A stretch of 64,000 nucleotides of DNA from Campylobacteraceae bacterium (lineage in GTDB: Bacteria; Campylobacterota; Campylobacteria; Campylobacterales; Campylobacteraceae): contig JAISAU010000010.1 in the NCBI GenBank assembly GCA_031266555.1, forward strand, positions 62,001-126,000, in the 5' to 3' direction. Made by a program: the position numbers and the translations under genes. Below are positions 55,945-64,000 of this stretch, piece by piece. Position 1 is the first letter of the stretch. Each line of letters starts with the position of its first letter. Below the pieces are notes generated by a model, which ran no database searches, was not told the DNA's origin, and worked only from the letters and a program-made list of their open reading frames with translations.

Positions 55945-57191
55945 AACCTCAAAGTGTAGCCGAGCTAAATTATCAAGTACAGGCACTTTTGGAGAGCACA
56001 TTTTTACATGTAAAGGTGCAAGGCGAGGTTTCGCGTCCTACTTATCATACTGCGGGGCATATATATTTTACGCTTAAAGACGCGGAGTCTTCCATATCTT
56101 GCGTTATGTTCAGAGGTAACGCGAGAGGGCTAAAATTTCAACTTGAAGAGGGTATGGATATAATCGTCAATGGAAGCGTCAGCGTTTATGCTCCAAGAGG
56201 TTCTTATCAAATAAACTGCGTTTATATAGAACTTTCAGGCGAAGGCGCGTTGGCAAAAGCGTACGAACAACTGAAAGCAAAACTTGCGAAAAACGGTTAT
56301 TTTGACAATAAAAAGAGATTACCTAAATTTCCTTCAAGTATCGCCGTTGTAACTTCGCCTACGGGCGCTGCGTGGCACGATATGTTGCAAGTCGCTAATA
56401 AAAGATGGCCGTTGGCGAAATTATTTCTTGTGCCATCTTTAGTACAAGGAGAGGGAGCGGCAAGCTCTATCGCTCAAAGTATCGTGAAAGCTGATTTGCT
56501 TAATTGCGATGTTATAGTAGTGGGGCGCGGCGGCGGAAGCATAGAGGATTTATGGGCGTTTAATGAAGAGATTGTGGCACAAGCCATATTTGACGCAAAA
56601 ACTCCTATAGTCTCAGCTGTTGGACACGAGATAGATTATGTTATTAGCGATTTTGTGGCGGATTTAAGGGCGCCTACGCCATCGGCTGCTATGGAACTTA
56701 TATTGCCCGAGCAAAATGAACTCAAACAGACGATTGATTTTAAAATGACGCAATTTATTGGTATGGCAAGAAAGATATTGTCTCAAAAAACGGAGCGTTT
56801 AAACTATTTGCAAGAGTTATACAAAAGAGATTCGTTTAAAGACAGAATCAAACTACAAACGGCGCAGCTTGAAGCGTTGCGTAATTTATTTAACAATGTT
56901 TTTCAAAATCTACTTTTACGCAAAACGCAAATTTTAAAAGAGCTTATTGCTTCATTTGGAGTCAAAATTTCCAGTACGATAAACTTAAAAGAAAATCTGC
57001 TAAAGAGTTTTCAAAACACATACGCTCTTCAAGAGCCAACCAAAGAGAGCAAAGAAGGGTTTGCGCAAGTAGTCAAAGATTCCAAGAAAACGGCTTTGGA
57101 AAATATAAATGAAGGCGATGATTTTGAACTTCAGACACCAAAAGTAAAGTTGAGCGTTAAAGCTTTTAAAAAAACCGTACTTAATTCTTAA
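55938..57191 (+). CDS. xseA: Exodeoxyribonuclease VII large subunit
   Basis: 417 residues. OB-fold N-terminus (VQGEVSRPTYHTAGHIYFTLKD), catalytic region with VVTSPTGAAWHDML and GRGGGSIEDLWAFNEE, then a coiled-coil C-terminal region. It degrades single-stranded DNA with XseB, which is not in this window. Confidence 0.95.
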   Translation: MLKPQSVAELNYQVQALLESTFLHVKVQGEVSRPTYHTAGHIYFTLKDAESSISCVMFRGNARGLKFQLEEGMDIIVNGSVSVYAPRGSYQINCVYIELSGEGALAKAYEQLKAKLAKNGYFDNKKRLPKFPSSIAVVTSPTGAAWHDMLQVANKRWPLAKLFLVPSLVQGEGAASSIAQSIVKADLLNCDVIVVGRGGGSIEDLWAFNEEIVAQAIFDAKTPIVSAVGHEIDYVISDFVADLRAPTPSAAMELILPEQNELKQTIDFKMTQFIGMARKILSQKTERLNYLQELYKRDSFKDRIKLQTAQLEALRNLFNNVFQNLLLRKTQILKELIASFGVKISSTINLKENLLKSFQNTYALQEPTKESKEGFAQVVKDSKKTALENINEGDDFELQTPKVKLSVKAFKKTVLNS

Positions 57192-57204
57192 ATGGCAATT
57201 AGCT

Positions 57205-57411
57205 TACATGTAAGGATTTAAGATATGCAAAATCGCCAAATTATATACAACAGTTATATTAAAAATAAAAACTAACAACATAAATTACGTATGCGTTTTT
57301 TATGGTTTGATTTTAAATTCGATAAAAACTGAAGTATTTTTTTTAAGTCTTTTAAACGCTTTAAACCCGCTGTTTTATCTTACATGTAGTATGGCAAAAA
57401 GCGTACATGTA
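57205..57411. repeat. Cluster of three TACATGTA palindromes
   Basis: Copies at 57205, 57381 and 57404 in the convergent intergenic region between the xseA and SGNH hydrolase stops. Confidence 0.9.
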
Positions 57412-57436
57412 TTGACTCAAAAACTCATAATAAATT

Positions 57437-58051
57437 TTACGGTACGAAATTAAAATTTTTTTTGAGCAATTTTTCCATATTTTGCGCTAAAAGCAAATAG
57501 CCGTCTTTATTTGGGTGTATTTGGTCTGATTTTAAAGACGGAGTTTTGATAATTTTTTCCAATGTCTCATCATCGTATATCAAGTCATACTCGTTCGCCA
57601 ACTCGTCATAAAAAGAGGCTGTGTCTATGCCAAAACCTTTCAGCGTCGGTACGCCAAGCAACACTATCTGCGCGTTATTATCGCGAATCAATTCTATCAT
57701 TTTCGCCAAATTTTGTTTCGCGAGCCGCAAATCTTGTTTTCGCAATATATCGTTTCCGCCGTGACATAAAATAACTATTTTTGGCTTATATTGCGCTAAG
57801 ACGCTTGAAAGTCTCGCAAGTCCCGAACTGCTTACTTCGCCTGAGATTCCGCTGTTGATAACTTGCATATTAAGTATTTTTGAAAGTTGCGAAGGGTAAC
57901 TTTCATCATCTTTCGCACCGTAACCTTGAGTTATGCTGTCCCCAAACGCTAAAACCAAAGCGTCGGAACTTATATCGCGCTTATCGCTATTCCTCATTAT
58001 TAAAAAGAGTAGTAAAAAAATAGCGCATAAAATAGATAATAATTTTTTCAT
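57437..58051 (-). CDS. SGNH/GDSL-family esterase (TesA-like)
   Basis: 204 residues. Signal peptide or membrane anchor (1-18), then LAFGDSITQGYG (catalytic Ser), NSGISGEVSSSGLARL, CHGGNDILRK (the N block) and SDQIHPNKDGY (Asp-His). All catalytic residues are present. TesA-like periplasmic lysophospholipase or arylesterase. It is 2 bp downstream of a 29-residue membrane ORF. Confidence 0.92.
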   Translation of the reverse strand: MKKLLSILCAIFLLLFLIMRNSDKRDISSDALVLAFGDSITQGYGAKDDESYPSQLSKILNMQVINSGISGEVSSSGLARLSSVLAQYKPKIVILCHGGNDILRKQDLRLAKQNLAKMIELIRDNNAQIVLLGVPTLKGFGIDTASFYDELANEYDLIYDDETLEKIIKTPSLKSDQIHPNKDGYLLLAQNMEKLLKKNFNFVP

Positions 58052-58053
58052 TT

Positions 58054-58143
58054 TTATGAGAAAATCTTTTTCAAAATAAACTCAAAAATGAGAATTATCG
58101 TGATAAAGGCTAAAGAAGCTCCAAAAAATTTGAGAGGTTTCAC
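58054..58143 (-). CDS. 29-residue predicted membrane protein
   Basis: A GTG-started frame whose AAGGA lies about 6 nt upstream encodes MKPLKFFGASLAFITIILIF followed by a short basic tail (EFILKKIFS). One membrane helix is predicted. The stop is 2 nt before the SGNH hydrolase ATG, so it is probably the first gene of a two-gene operon. No family recognised. Confidence 0.55.
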   Translation of the reverse strand: MKPLKFFGASLAFITIILIFEFILKKIFS

Positions 58144-58244
58144 AAAAAATCCTTTTTATTTTTTTGTTATTATATACTTTTGCGCTGTATTATTACAATC
58201 TAAAAGAATTTTAAAGGTATAATCTGATTTTTAAAAAGCGGAGT

Positions 58245-59306
58245 GTGAAAAAAGCTATGAAAAGAGTTTCAAAGCAAGAGGCGTTAAAACTCATAAAAGA
58301 AGCTTCATTAGAGGAGCTTGGACGTTTGGCGACAATAAAAAAACGCGCATTGCACCCAAATAAAATTACCACTTTTGTGGTTGATAGAAATATTAACTAT
58401 ACCAATATATGTTGGGTAAATTGTAAATTTTGCGCGTTTTATCGCCATAAAAAAGATGAAGATTCTTATATTTTAAGTTTTGAAGAGATAGGCAAAAAAA
58501 TTGAGGAGTTAATGGAGATAGGCGGCACGCAGATACTTTTCCAGGGCGGCGTACATCCTAATTTAAAATTAGAGTGGTACGAGGATTTGGTTGAGTGGAT
58601 CGCTAAACGCTATCCTGATGTGACTATTCACGGATTTTCAGCTATAGAGATAGATTATATAGCAAGGATTTCCAAAGTAAGCGTAGAAGATGTTTTGAGA
58701 CGTTTACATGTAAAAGGTTTGTATTCAATTCCCGGAGCCGGAGCGGAGATTCTAAGCGATAAAGTAAGAGATGTAATAGCTCCAAATAAAATTGACGTTT
58801 CAAAGTGGCTTGAAGTACATAAGATTGCTCATAAAATAGGTATGAGATCAACTGCTACTATGATGTTCGGTACGATTGAAAAAGATGAGGATATCGTGGA
58901 GCATTGGGAACATATACGTTCTTTACAAGATGAAACCGGCGGGTTTAGAGCTTTTATCATGTGGAGTTTCCAATCTGCCAATACGGAGCTAAAAACGCAA
59001 ATTCCTGAAATTAGAAAACAATCCGCCAATAGATATTTGCGTCTTTTAGCTGTGTCGCGTCTTTTTTTAGATAATTTCCAAAATATTCAAAGTTCTTGGG
59101 TAACTCAAGGGAGTCATATAGGGCAACTCGCTTTAATGTTCGGGGCGAATGATTTGGGAAGTACGATGATGGAAGAAAATGTCGTCGCGGCGGCGGGCGT
59201 CGCAAATCATATGAATCAGGATGAGATGATAACTCTCATTAAAGACATAGGAGAGATACCTGCCAAAAGAGATACGGCATATAATATTTTGGAGGTGTAC
59301 GCGTGA
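58245..59306 (+). CDS. mqnC: Cyclic dehypoxanthinyl futalosine synthase
   Basis: 353 residues from a GTG after GCGGAG; an ATG at 58257 is an alternative. Radical-SAM cluster motif CWVNCKFCAFYR (C-x3-C-x2-C), with GGVHPNLKLEWYEDL and HGFSAIEIDY. It cyclises dehypoxanthinyl futalosine in the futalosine menaquinone route. It overlaps the M16 protein gene by 4 bp. Confidence 0.97.
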   Translation: MKKAMKRVSKQEALKLIKEASLEELGRLATIKKRALHPNKITTFVVDRNINYTNICWVNCKFCAFYRHKKDEDSYILSFEEIGKKIEELMEIGGTQILFQGGVHPNLKLEWYEDLVEWIAKRYPDVTIHGFSAIEIDYIARISKVSVEDVLRRLHVKGLYSIPGAGAEILSDKVRDVIAPNKIDVSKWLEVHKIAHKIGMRSTATMMFGTIEKDEDIVEHWEHIRSLQDETGGFRAFIMWSFQSANTELKTQIPEIRKQSANRYLRLLAVSRLFLDNFQNIQSSWVTQGSHIGQLALMFGANDLGSTMMEENVVAAAGVANHMNQDEMITLIKDIGEIPAKRDTAYNILEVYA

Positions 59307-60610
59307 TAAGATTAATATTTGGTTTATTGTTATTGCAAGGAGTTTTAATGAGTCAAGAAGTGAAGTTGATAAATGTCAAAGGGATTGACGTACCGATAAT
59401 TTTTGAAGAAGATAAAAATCTGCCTATAGTTTCCATGCAGCTTGTTTTTTTAAATTCCGGTAGCGTTGAAGATAATGGAACGGCCGGACTTGCTGTGTTT
59501 GCCTCTAAAATGTTAAGCGAGGGTTCTTCGGATATGAGCTCGGCTGATTTCGCGAAAGCTTTAGAAGAAAGAGCTATAGATTTTAACGTAAATTGCGGAA
59601 GCGAAACTTTAGTTTTTATGCTCTCGTCTTTAAAAGAGGAGTTTGAGTTTGGCGTTAATATGGTTGAAAAAGTATTGAGAAAACCAAATATATCAAAAAA
59701 CTCGTTTGATAAGATTTATACGCAAACTATGGGAGTTATTTCAGATGAAGAGAGCGATTTTGACTATGTGGCAAATACGCGTCTTCGCTATTTGATGTAT
59801 GAAAACAGCTCTTTTAAATTCCCGTCTTTAGGCACTAAAGAGAGTGTGAAAAAAATTGATATAAAAAAAGTTGATAATTTTATAAAAACTCATCTTGACA
59901 TCGCGAATCTTATCGTGGTAATAGGCGGAGACATAGATGAGTTAAAGGTAAAAAATCTGCTTGAGAGACTTTTATCCTCTCTTGAGGTTGGCAAAAAAAG
60001 AGAACTTCCGTTTTTTAGCGTCTCTACCTCGCAAAAAAGCGAAACTCAAGTCAAGCAGAGCGAACAAGCGTATATATATTTTGGCGCGCCGTTTTATCTA
60101 AAAACAAACGATAAAGATATTTTTAAAGCGAAAGTCGCGAGCTTTATATTGGGCGAAAGCGGATTTGGCAGCAGACTGATGGAAGAGATAAGGGTAAAAA
60201 GAGGTTTGGCGTATTCGGCATATTCAAGATTTTCTACCGAAAGGTTGAGCAGTAGTTTTGCGGGGTATTTGCAAACAAAAAACGAAAGCAAAGACGAAGC
60301 GATAAAAATAGTAAAAGAGATTATAAGTAACTTTAGCAAAAATGGCGTTACGCAAAAAGAGCTTGAACAAGCTAAGAAATTTTTGCTAGGTTCCGAACCT
60401 TTAAGAATAGAAACGCTTTCGCAAAGATTATCGCGCTCTTTTCATGAATATTACAGAGGTTTAGGGCTTGGATACTTTAAAAATGAGTTAAAAGAGATTG
60501 AGAAATTAAATCTTGAAGAGTTAAACGAATTTATTTTTGCGCACCCTGAGATAAATGAGCTCATATTTTCAATAGTTACAAATGATAACTCCAAAAACCC
60601 CAAAAGATAA
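59303..60610 (+). CDS. M16-family peptidase homologue without the HxxEH site
   Basis: 435 residues. Signal peptide (1-16), then an M16 N-terminal half in which the zinc motif position reads GTAGLAVFASKMLSEG, with no HxxEH. The C-terminal half has the Arg/Tyr motif RGLAYSAYSRF and the GSRLMEEIR segment. Inactive M16 proteins usually pair with an active one as a heterodimer or act as scaffolds. Coupled by 4 bp to mqnC and overlapping recG by 29 bp. Confidence 0.88.
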   Translation: MIRLIFGLLLLQGVLMSQEVKLINVKGIDVPIIFEEDKNLPIVSMQLVFLNSGSVEDNGTAGLAVFASKMLSEGSSDMSSADFAKALEERAIDFNVNCGSETLVFMLSSLKEEFEFGVNMVEKVLRKPNISKNSFDKIYTQTMGVISDEESDFDYVANTRLRYLMYENSSFKFPSLGTKESVKKIDIKKVDNFIKTHLDIANLIVVIGGDIDELKVKNLLERLLSSLEVGKKRELPFFSVSTSQKSETQVKQSEQAYIYFGAPFYLKTNDKDIFKAKVASFILGESGFGSRLMEEIRVKRGLAYSAYSRFSTERLSSSFAGYLQTKNESKDEAIKIVKEIISNFSKNGVTQKELEQAKKFLLGSEPLRIETLSQRLSRSFHEYYRGLGLGYFKNELKEIEKLNLEELNEFIFAHPEINELIFSIVTNDNSKNPKR

Positions 60611-62369
60611 AATAAACTTTCAAAAACTAAACGTCAGCTCTTATATAGAGTTGGCGCTTATAGCTCCGACGCGATATGAAGATCTGAACATTTGCAAGTT
60701 TCCAAAAGTAAATGAATTAAATGTTGTTGAGATTAGTATAGATAAAGTTCAAAGACATCCTAAGTTTTTGAAAATTTATGCCAAAGCTTGGGATAAAAAT
60801 GTGGAGATAATCATATTTAATCCTACAAATTTTCATTTCTCAAACTTTAAACCGACAAATAAACTTTTTGTGCAAGCAAGAGCAGAATACGCGTTTGGTA
60901 AATTTCAGCTCTTGCAACCAAAAATCACGTATGAAATTAATAGAATATTGCCTGTCTACAAAACGACTATCGCTCAAAAAAGTATGGCAGCGTTGATAAA
61001 CGAGTACTTACATGTAAAGAATTTAGAAGATGAAGGATTGCCAAAAGTATATGCTAAAGCTTTGTATGATTTACATAATCCTTTACATGTAGATTATGAT
61101 ATCGCTCTGAAAAATGCCCTAAAAGCTTTGAAATTTGGAGAAATTTATCTGTTTTTAAAACGTCTTAGCCATAAAAAACAGCATTTCACGGCTTCTGTCA
61201 TTTTATCTGGAGACGAGCGAGATTTTGTGAAAAATCTGCCGTTTTCTTTGACAAACGAACAGAAAAAAGCGATAGAAGATATAAAAAGCGATTTGTCAAA
61301 ACATATCGCCGCCAGACGCGTGATAATGGGAGACGTGGGAAGCGGTAAAACGGTGGTTATATTTGCCGCCGTTATGATGGCAATGCCCAAACGCTCCGTG
61401 CTTATGGCGCCTACTACTATTTTGGCAAAGCAGATTTTTAATGAGGCTAAAAGGTTATTGCCTTCACATGTAAGGAGCGTTTTAGTTACAAGCGGCGACA
61501 AAGACATATGTTTTAAAGAGGCTGATTTTATTATAGGAACGCACGTATTGCTTTATAGGGAGCTACCCAAATGCGATTTAGTGATGATTGACGAACAACA
61601 CAGATTTGGCACCGCGCAGCGCGATGTCGTGCATAAAATGGTGAGCGAAGGCAAAGAACATCCGCATTTTTTACAATTTAGCGCGACGCCAATACCTCGT
61701 ACTATGAGCTTAATACACTCTTCGATTGTAAACTACTCTTTTATAAAACAAACGCCGTACAAAAGAGATATTGACACATATATCATCGGCAAAAAAGACT
61801 TTGGCAAAATGTTATGGCATATTGAGAACGAGATAAAAGAGGGCAGACAAACTATAATTATCTATCCTTTGGTCGAAGAGAGCGAAGCGTATAAATATCA
61901 ATCTATAGACGAGGGCAGAGAGTTTTGGGAGAAACGGTATGAAAATGTCTACATAACGCATGGAAAAGATAAAAATAAAGAGTTGGTTTTGGAAGAGTTC
62001 AATGAAAAAGGTTCTATTTTATTGGCTACCACAGTTGTTGAAGTAGGAATATCTTTGCCTAAACTTTCCACCATTGTCATTGTAGGAGCGGAACATTTGG
62101 GGCTTTCTACGCTTCATCAATTGCGTGGAAGGGTTAGCAGAAACGGTTTAAAAGGCTATTGCTATCTTTATACTAATATATTAAAAAACGAGAGACTTTT
62201 GGAGTTCGCGAATACAAAAAATGGGTTTGATATAGCTGAACTTGATTTAAAATATAGACAAAGCGGAGATTTGCTTGGCGGTATTTTACAACACGGTGTT
62301 CAATTTAGATGGTTTAGTTTGAAAGATGATAAAGATATTTTATTGGAAGCGCAAAAGTTGATAAAGTAA
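60582..62369 (+). CDS. recG: ATP-dependent DNA helicase RecG
   Basis: 595 residues, short as usual in Campylobacterota. Walker A VIMGDVGSGKTVV, DEQH box VMIDEQHRFG, motif III FSATPIPRTMSLI and motif VI HLGLSTLHQLRGRVSRNG. It reverses stalled forks and branch-migrates junctions. A decayed copy of part of motif VI lies 30 bp past the stop. Confidence 0.96.
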   Translation: MITPKTPKDKINFQKLNVSSYIELALIAPTRYEDLNICKFPKVNELNVVEISIDKVQRHPKFLKIYAKAWDKNVEIIIFNPTNFHFSNFKPTNKLFVQARAEYAFGKFQLLQPKITYEINRILPVYKTTIAQKSMAALINEYLHVKNLEDEGLPKVYAKALYDLHNPLHVDYDIALKNALKALKFGEIYLFLKRLSHKKQHFTASVILSGDERDFVKNLPFSLTNEQKKAIEDIKSDLSKHIAARRVIMGDVGSGKTVVIFAAVMMAMPKRSVLMAPTTILAKQIFNEAKRLLPSHVRSVLVTSGDKDICFKEADFIIGTHVLLYRELPKCDLVMIDEQHRFGTAQRDVVHKMVSEGKEHPHFLQFSATPIPRTMSLIHSSIVNYSFIKQTPYKRDIDTYIIGKKDFGKMLWHIENEIKEGRQTIIIYPLVEESEAYKYQSIDEGREFWEKRYENVYITHGKDKNKELVLEEFNEKGSILLATTVVEVGISLPKLSTIVIVGAEHLGLSTLHQLRGRVSRNGLKGYCYLYTNILKNERLLEFANTKNGFDIAELDLKYRQSGDLLGGILQHGVQFRWFSLKDDKDILLEAQKLIK

Positions 62370-62399
62370 GACGCAAAACTATTTGTACATGTAGACTAT

Positions 62400-62486
62400 T
62401 TGGGCTTGCGACGCTTCATTAATTGCGTGGAAGAGTTAGCAAAAACAGCTTGAAAGGTTATTGCTATCTTTATATTGGTTGATTTG
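62400..62486 (+). pseudogene. Decayed duplicate of the recG motif VI region
   Basis: About 85 bp aligning with recG 62096-62178, at roughly 80 percent identity by eye (shared TTGCGTGGAAG and TATTGCTATCTTTATA). Translation gives TLH, stop, LRGRVSKNSLKGYCYLYIG, showing relics of the motif with an in-frame stop. A remnant of an old tandem duplication. Confidence 0.8.
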
Positions 62487-62715
62487 TTATGATTGCCATT
62501 TCATCGCAAAAATTGTTTTACATGTAAGATATAAATTTAAGGTCTGAAAAGAGTTGCGCAAATTATTGAATGATTTGTGAGATTTTTGTTTTACACGGAT
62601 ATACAAAACGCATCGTTTTAAAGAAAAGAATTTTTATAAAATTTTGAAATTAATAACACATTTTTGCGATTTAAAAAACGTATTAAAATTATTTTCTTAC
62701 ATGTATAATATTAAA

Positions 62716-62750
62716 AGAGATTTTTACTTTGCGTAAAAGCAAAAATCTCT
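62716..62750 (-). terminator. hpf terminator hairpin
   Basis: AGAGATTTTT (62716-62725) and AAAAATCTCT (62741-62750) are perfect complements, 13 bp past the hpf stop. Two TACATGTA copies extend the fold. Confidence 0.75.
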
Positions 62751-62762
62751 ACATGTAAGCTT

Positions 62763-63284
62763 TTAATAAAGACCGAATTTATTATCGCTTCTTTTGTAAA
62801 TTACTCGCATTTTAGCGTCCATGTCGTTGAAAACATAAAATTGCAAACCGCTTTCTTTTAGTTTTTGCAAGGCTTCTTCTATCTCAAGAGGTTTGTAAAG
62901 CTCCAATTCCATAGGAACGATTTCATCGGCGTCTATTATTATATTCTCTTGTATTTCATCATCCGCTGTGCCTTTTTTGCCTTTTAGAGTTGTTATCTTA
63001 TCGTGCGTGCGGCGTAAAACTTTTTTAGCTCTTTCTATGGCCAAATCCACAGCCGCGTACAAATCTTTATCTTTTTGTTTGATAACTATAGTTTCTTTTT
63101 TTGCTAAATTTATAACAAAATCAACGTTAAAACCTCGTTTCGCACTTTTTTCATCAGCAGCTACGATAACTCTTACGGATATGATATCTAAATTGTATTT
63201 GCTAAGAGAATCTACCGCCTCTTCTATATACTCTTTTATGGGATCGGTAAGTTCTAATTGTCTGCCTGTTATGCTTAAATTCAT
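62763..63284 (-). CDS. hpf: Ribosome hibernation promoting factor, long form
   Basis: About 173 residues from the ATG at 63284 after AGAGGTGATACA. The N-terminal S30AE domain has SITGRQLELTDPIKEYIEEA and the C-terminal domain contains VPMELELYKPLEIEEALQKL and FYVFNDMDAKMRVIYKRSDN. Long HPF forms 100S ribosome dimers in stationary phase. Single gene. Confidence 0.95.
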   Translation of the reverse strand: MNLSITGRQLELTDPIKEYIEEAVDSLSKYNLDIISVRVIVAADEKSAKRGFNVDFVINLAKKETIVIKQKDKDLYAAVDLAIERAKKVLRRTHDKITTLKGKKGTADDEIQENIIIDADEIVPMELELYKPLEIEEALQKLKESGLQFYVFNDMDAKMRVIYKRSDNKFGLY

Positions 63285-63497
63285 TGTATCACCTCTCAAA
63301 AATTTTTAGAGGATTATAACACACGCATACTTAAGCGTATAATAGCCGTTTCAAACTCTTTATAGGCTTATTTATTAATAGATTAGTTAAATAAATTTTA
63401 CAACGAACGGAATGCATATATAGCAAATTACTGCTAAGGCGCATATAAGCATAAGAGCAAAATTTGTTGAATAAATCTAAGCTTGATGATAGTCGAT

Positions 63498-63935
63498 TTA
63501 AGGCTTTTGAAGCGTTCGCCTGTGAATACGAATAGCCTCTTCTGTTTCAGTTGCAGTGTGTGTCACTATAGTGTCCATTAAAACTGTCAAATGAGAGTTG
63601 ACAGTCGCTATATTGCCTGCTCCATCCAATATGCTACAATCTCCTGCCGGCAACGGCCCATTCCAGATATATTGAAGTGCTATATTAATGGTAAATTCAC
63701 CCTCGCTAATTGTGATAGAGTTTATGCAGTTTCCATTGGCAGCTATATCATGTCCGGATATGGCTAAAAGCGCATATTCAGTGGCGCTGTAAGCGAGTAG
63801 TTCGGCTTGAGCTTTTAGATAAGTATCTAATGTTTGCCTGTTTGTTTGTGTGGAGAACGAGAGAGCTAAAGCGCCTATAGTCGCGACTAACACTATAAAC
63901 ATAATAGCCATTATCAAACCAAACGCTTTTCTCAT
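63498..63935 (-). CDS. Prepilin-like protein (type IV pilus/type II secretion class)
   Basis: About 145 residues from the ATG at 63935 after GAGGTGG. The N-terminus RKAFGLIMAIMFIVLVATIGALA resembles a type IV prepilin (basic, A-F cut site, then a hydrophobic helix). The usual Glu5 is Met here, as in some minor pilins such as PilX-like proteins. The rest is a beta-rich periplasmic part. Coupled to an upstream gene by an ATGA overlap. Confidence 0.75.
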   Translation of the reverse strand: MRKAFGLIMAIMFIVLVATIGALALSFSTQTNRQTLDTYLKAQAELLAYSATEYALLAISGHDIAANGNCINSITISEGEFTINIALQYIWNGPLPAGDCSILDGAGNIATVNSHLTVLMDTIVTHTATETEEAIRIHRRTLQKP

Positions 63936-64000
63936 AATACCACCTCTTCTTTGCAAGCTACTATATAGTTGCCAAATCCGCCTGCTTTATTGTCGTGTAA
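63932..64000 (-). CDS. C-terminal end of an upstream gene, cut by window edge
   Basis: Frame from the window edge ends in GGFGNYIVACKEEVVL then TGA, sharing ATGA with the prepilin-like start. Probably another pilin-cluster gene; too short to identify. Confidence 0.6.
   Translation of the reverse strand, partial: LHDNKAGGFGNYIVACKEEVVL

Larger units (their letters stand above)
62386..62757. repeat. Cluster of four TACATGTA palindromes after recG
   Basis: Copies at 62386, 62519, 62698 and 62750 in the convergent recG/hpf intergenic region. The last two bracket the hpf terminator as CTTACATGTA...TACATGTAAG. Confidence 0.9.

Overview
This 64 kb window is a chromosomal segment of an AT-rich bacterium of the phylum Campylobacterota (epsilonproteobacteria). 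The evidence is a menaquinone-by-futalosine gene (mqnC) with an aminofutalosine-deaminase-like amidohydrolase, the carboxynorspermidine route to polyamines (nspC plus the synthase), a GTG-started ExbB-ExbD-TonB operon, and the gene order M23 peptidase-lpxC-tsaB-like-thrB-ylxR-infB-rbfA-rimP, which I recall from Campylobacter. The genus cannot be fixed from the sequence alone. There is one tRNA gene, no rRNA and no CRISPR array.

Layout: 1-9.2 kb is mostly minus strand. It holds a PilJ-type sensor cut by the window edge, a CRP/FNR regulator, a TonB-dependent receptor with a three-gene ABC export-type cluster, and an iron-flavoured locus of two paralogous lipoproteins and a ferredoxin. 9.8-11.8 kb is groES-groEL with a CIRCE-like operator, followed by a large AsmA-like repeat protein. 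14.87-20.16 kb is a 5.2 kb integrated element in the 3' end of a tRNA-Met(CAT), bounded by a 17-bp direct repeat. It carries a tyrosine integrase, an Ogr-like zinc finger, an AlpA-like regulator, two tandem winged-helix-like proteins, a possible rolling-circle Rep, and elaborate non-coding repeats. 20.2-22.6 kb is a poorly conserved accessory strip. 22.6-31.8 kb holds polyamine genes, rdgB, an MFS transporter, an MsbA-like exporter and an unusually short sigma-54. 32.1-33.85 kb is a transferred-looking cassette of a GHKL ATPase, a STAS-like protein and a PIN nuclease. From 33.9 kb onward the genes are mainly housekeeping: mnmA, folK, aroQ, ogt, sppA, exbB/exbD/tonB, lpxC, thrB, infB, rbfA, rimP, ribD, ubiE/menG, xseA, mqnC, recG and hpf, ending in a prepilin-like gene cluster.

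The strongest window-wide signal is not a gene. The palindrome TACATGTA occurs about 43 times by manual count, against roughly two expected from composition. It clusters just downstream of genes. Inside genes it is almost always read as Leu/Ile/Val-His-Val or Thr-Cys. It is absent from the integrated element and from the ATPase/PIN cassette. It behaves like a genome-specific highly iterated palindrome, comparable to cyanobacterial HIP1 or to uptake sequences, but its function is unknown.

Functional links: ExbB/ExbD/TonB would energise the TonB-dependent receptor. A candidate Fur box lies upstream of exbB, and Fur-like arrays lie at both lipoprotein promoters. MqnC, the deaminase-like enzyme and UbiE/MenG belong to menaquinone synthesis. 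NspC and carboxynorspermidine synthase make norspermidine/spermidine-type polyamines. InfB, RbfA, RimP and YlxR form a translation and ribosome-maturation operon.
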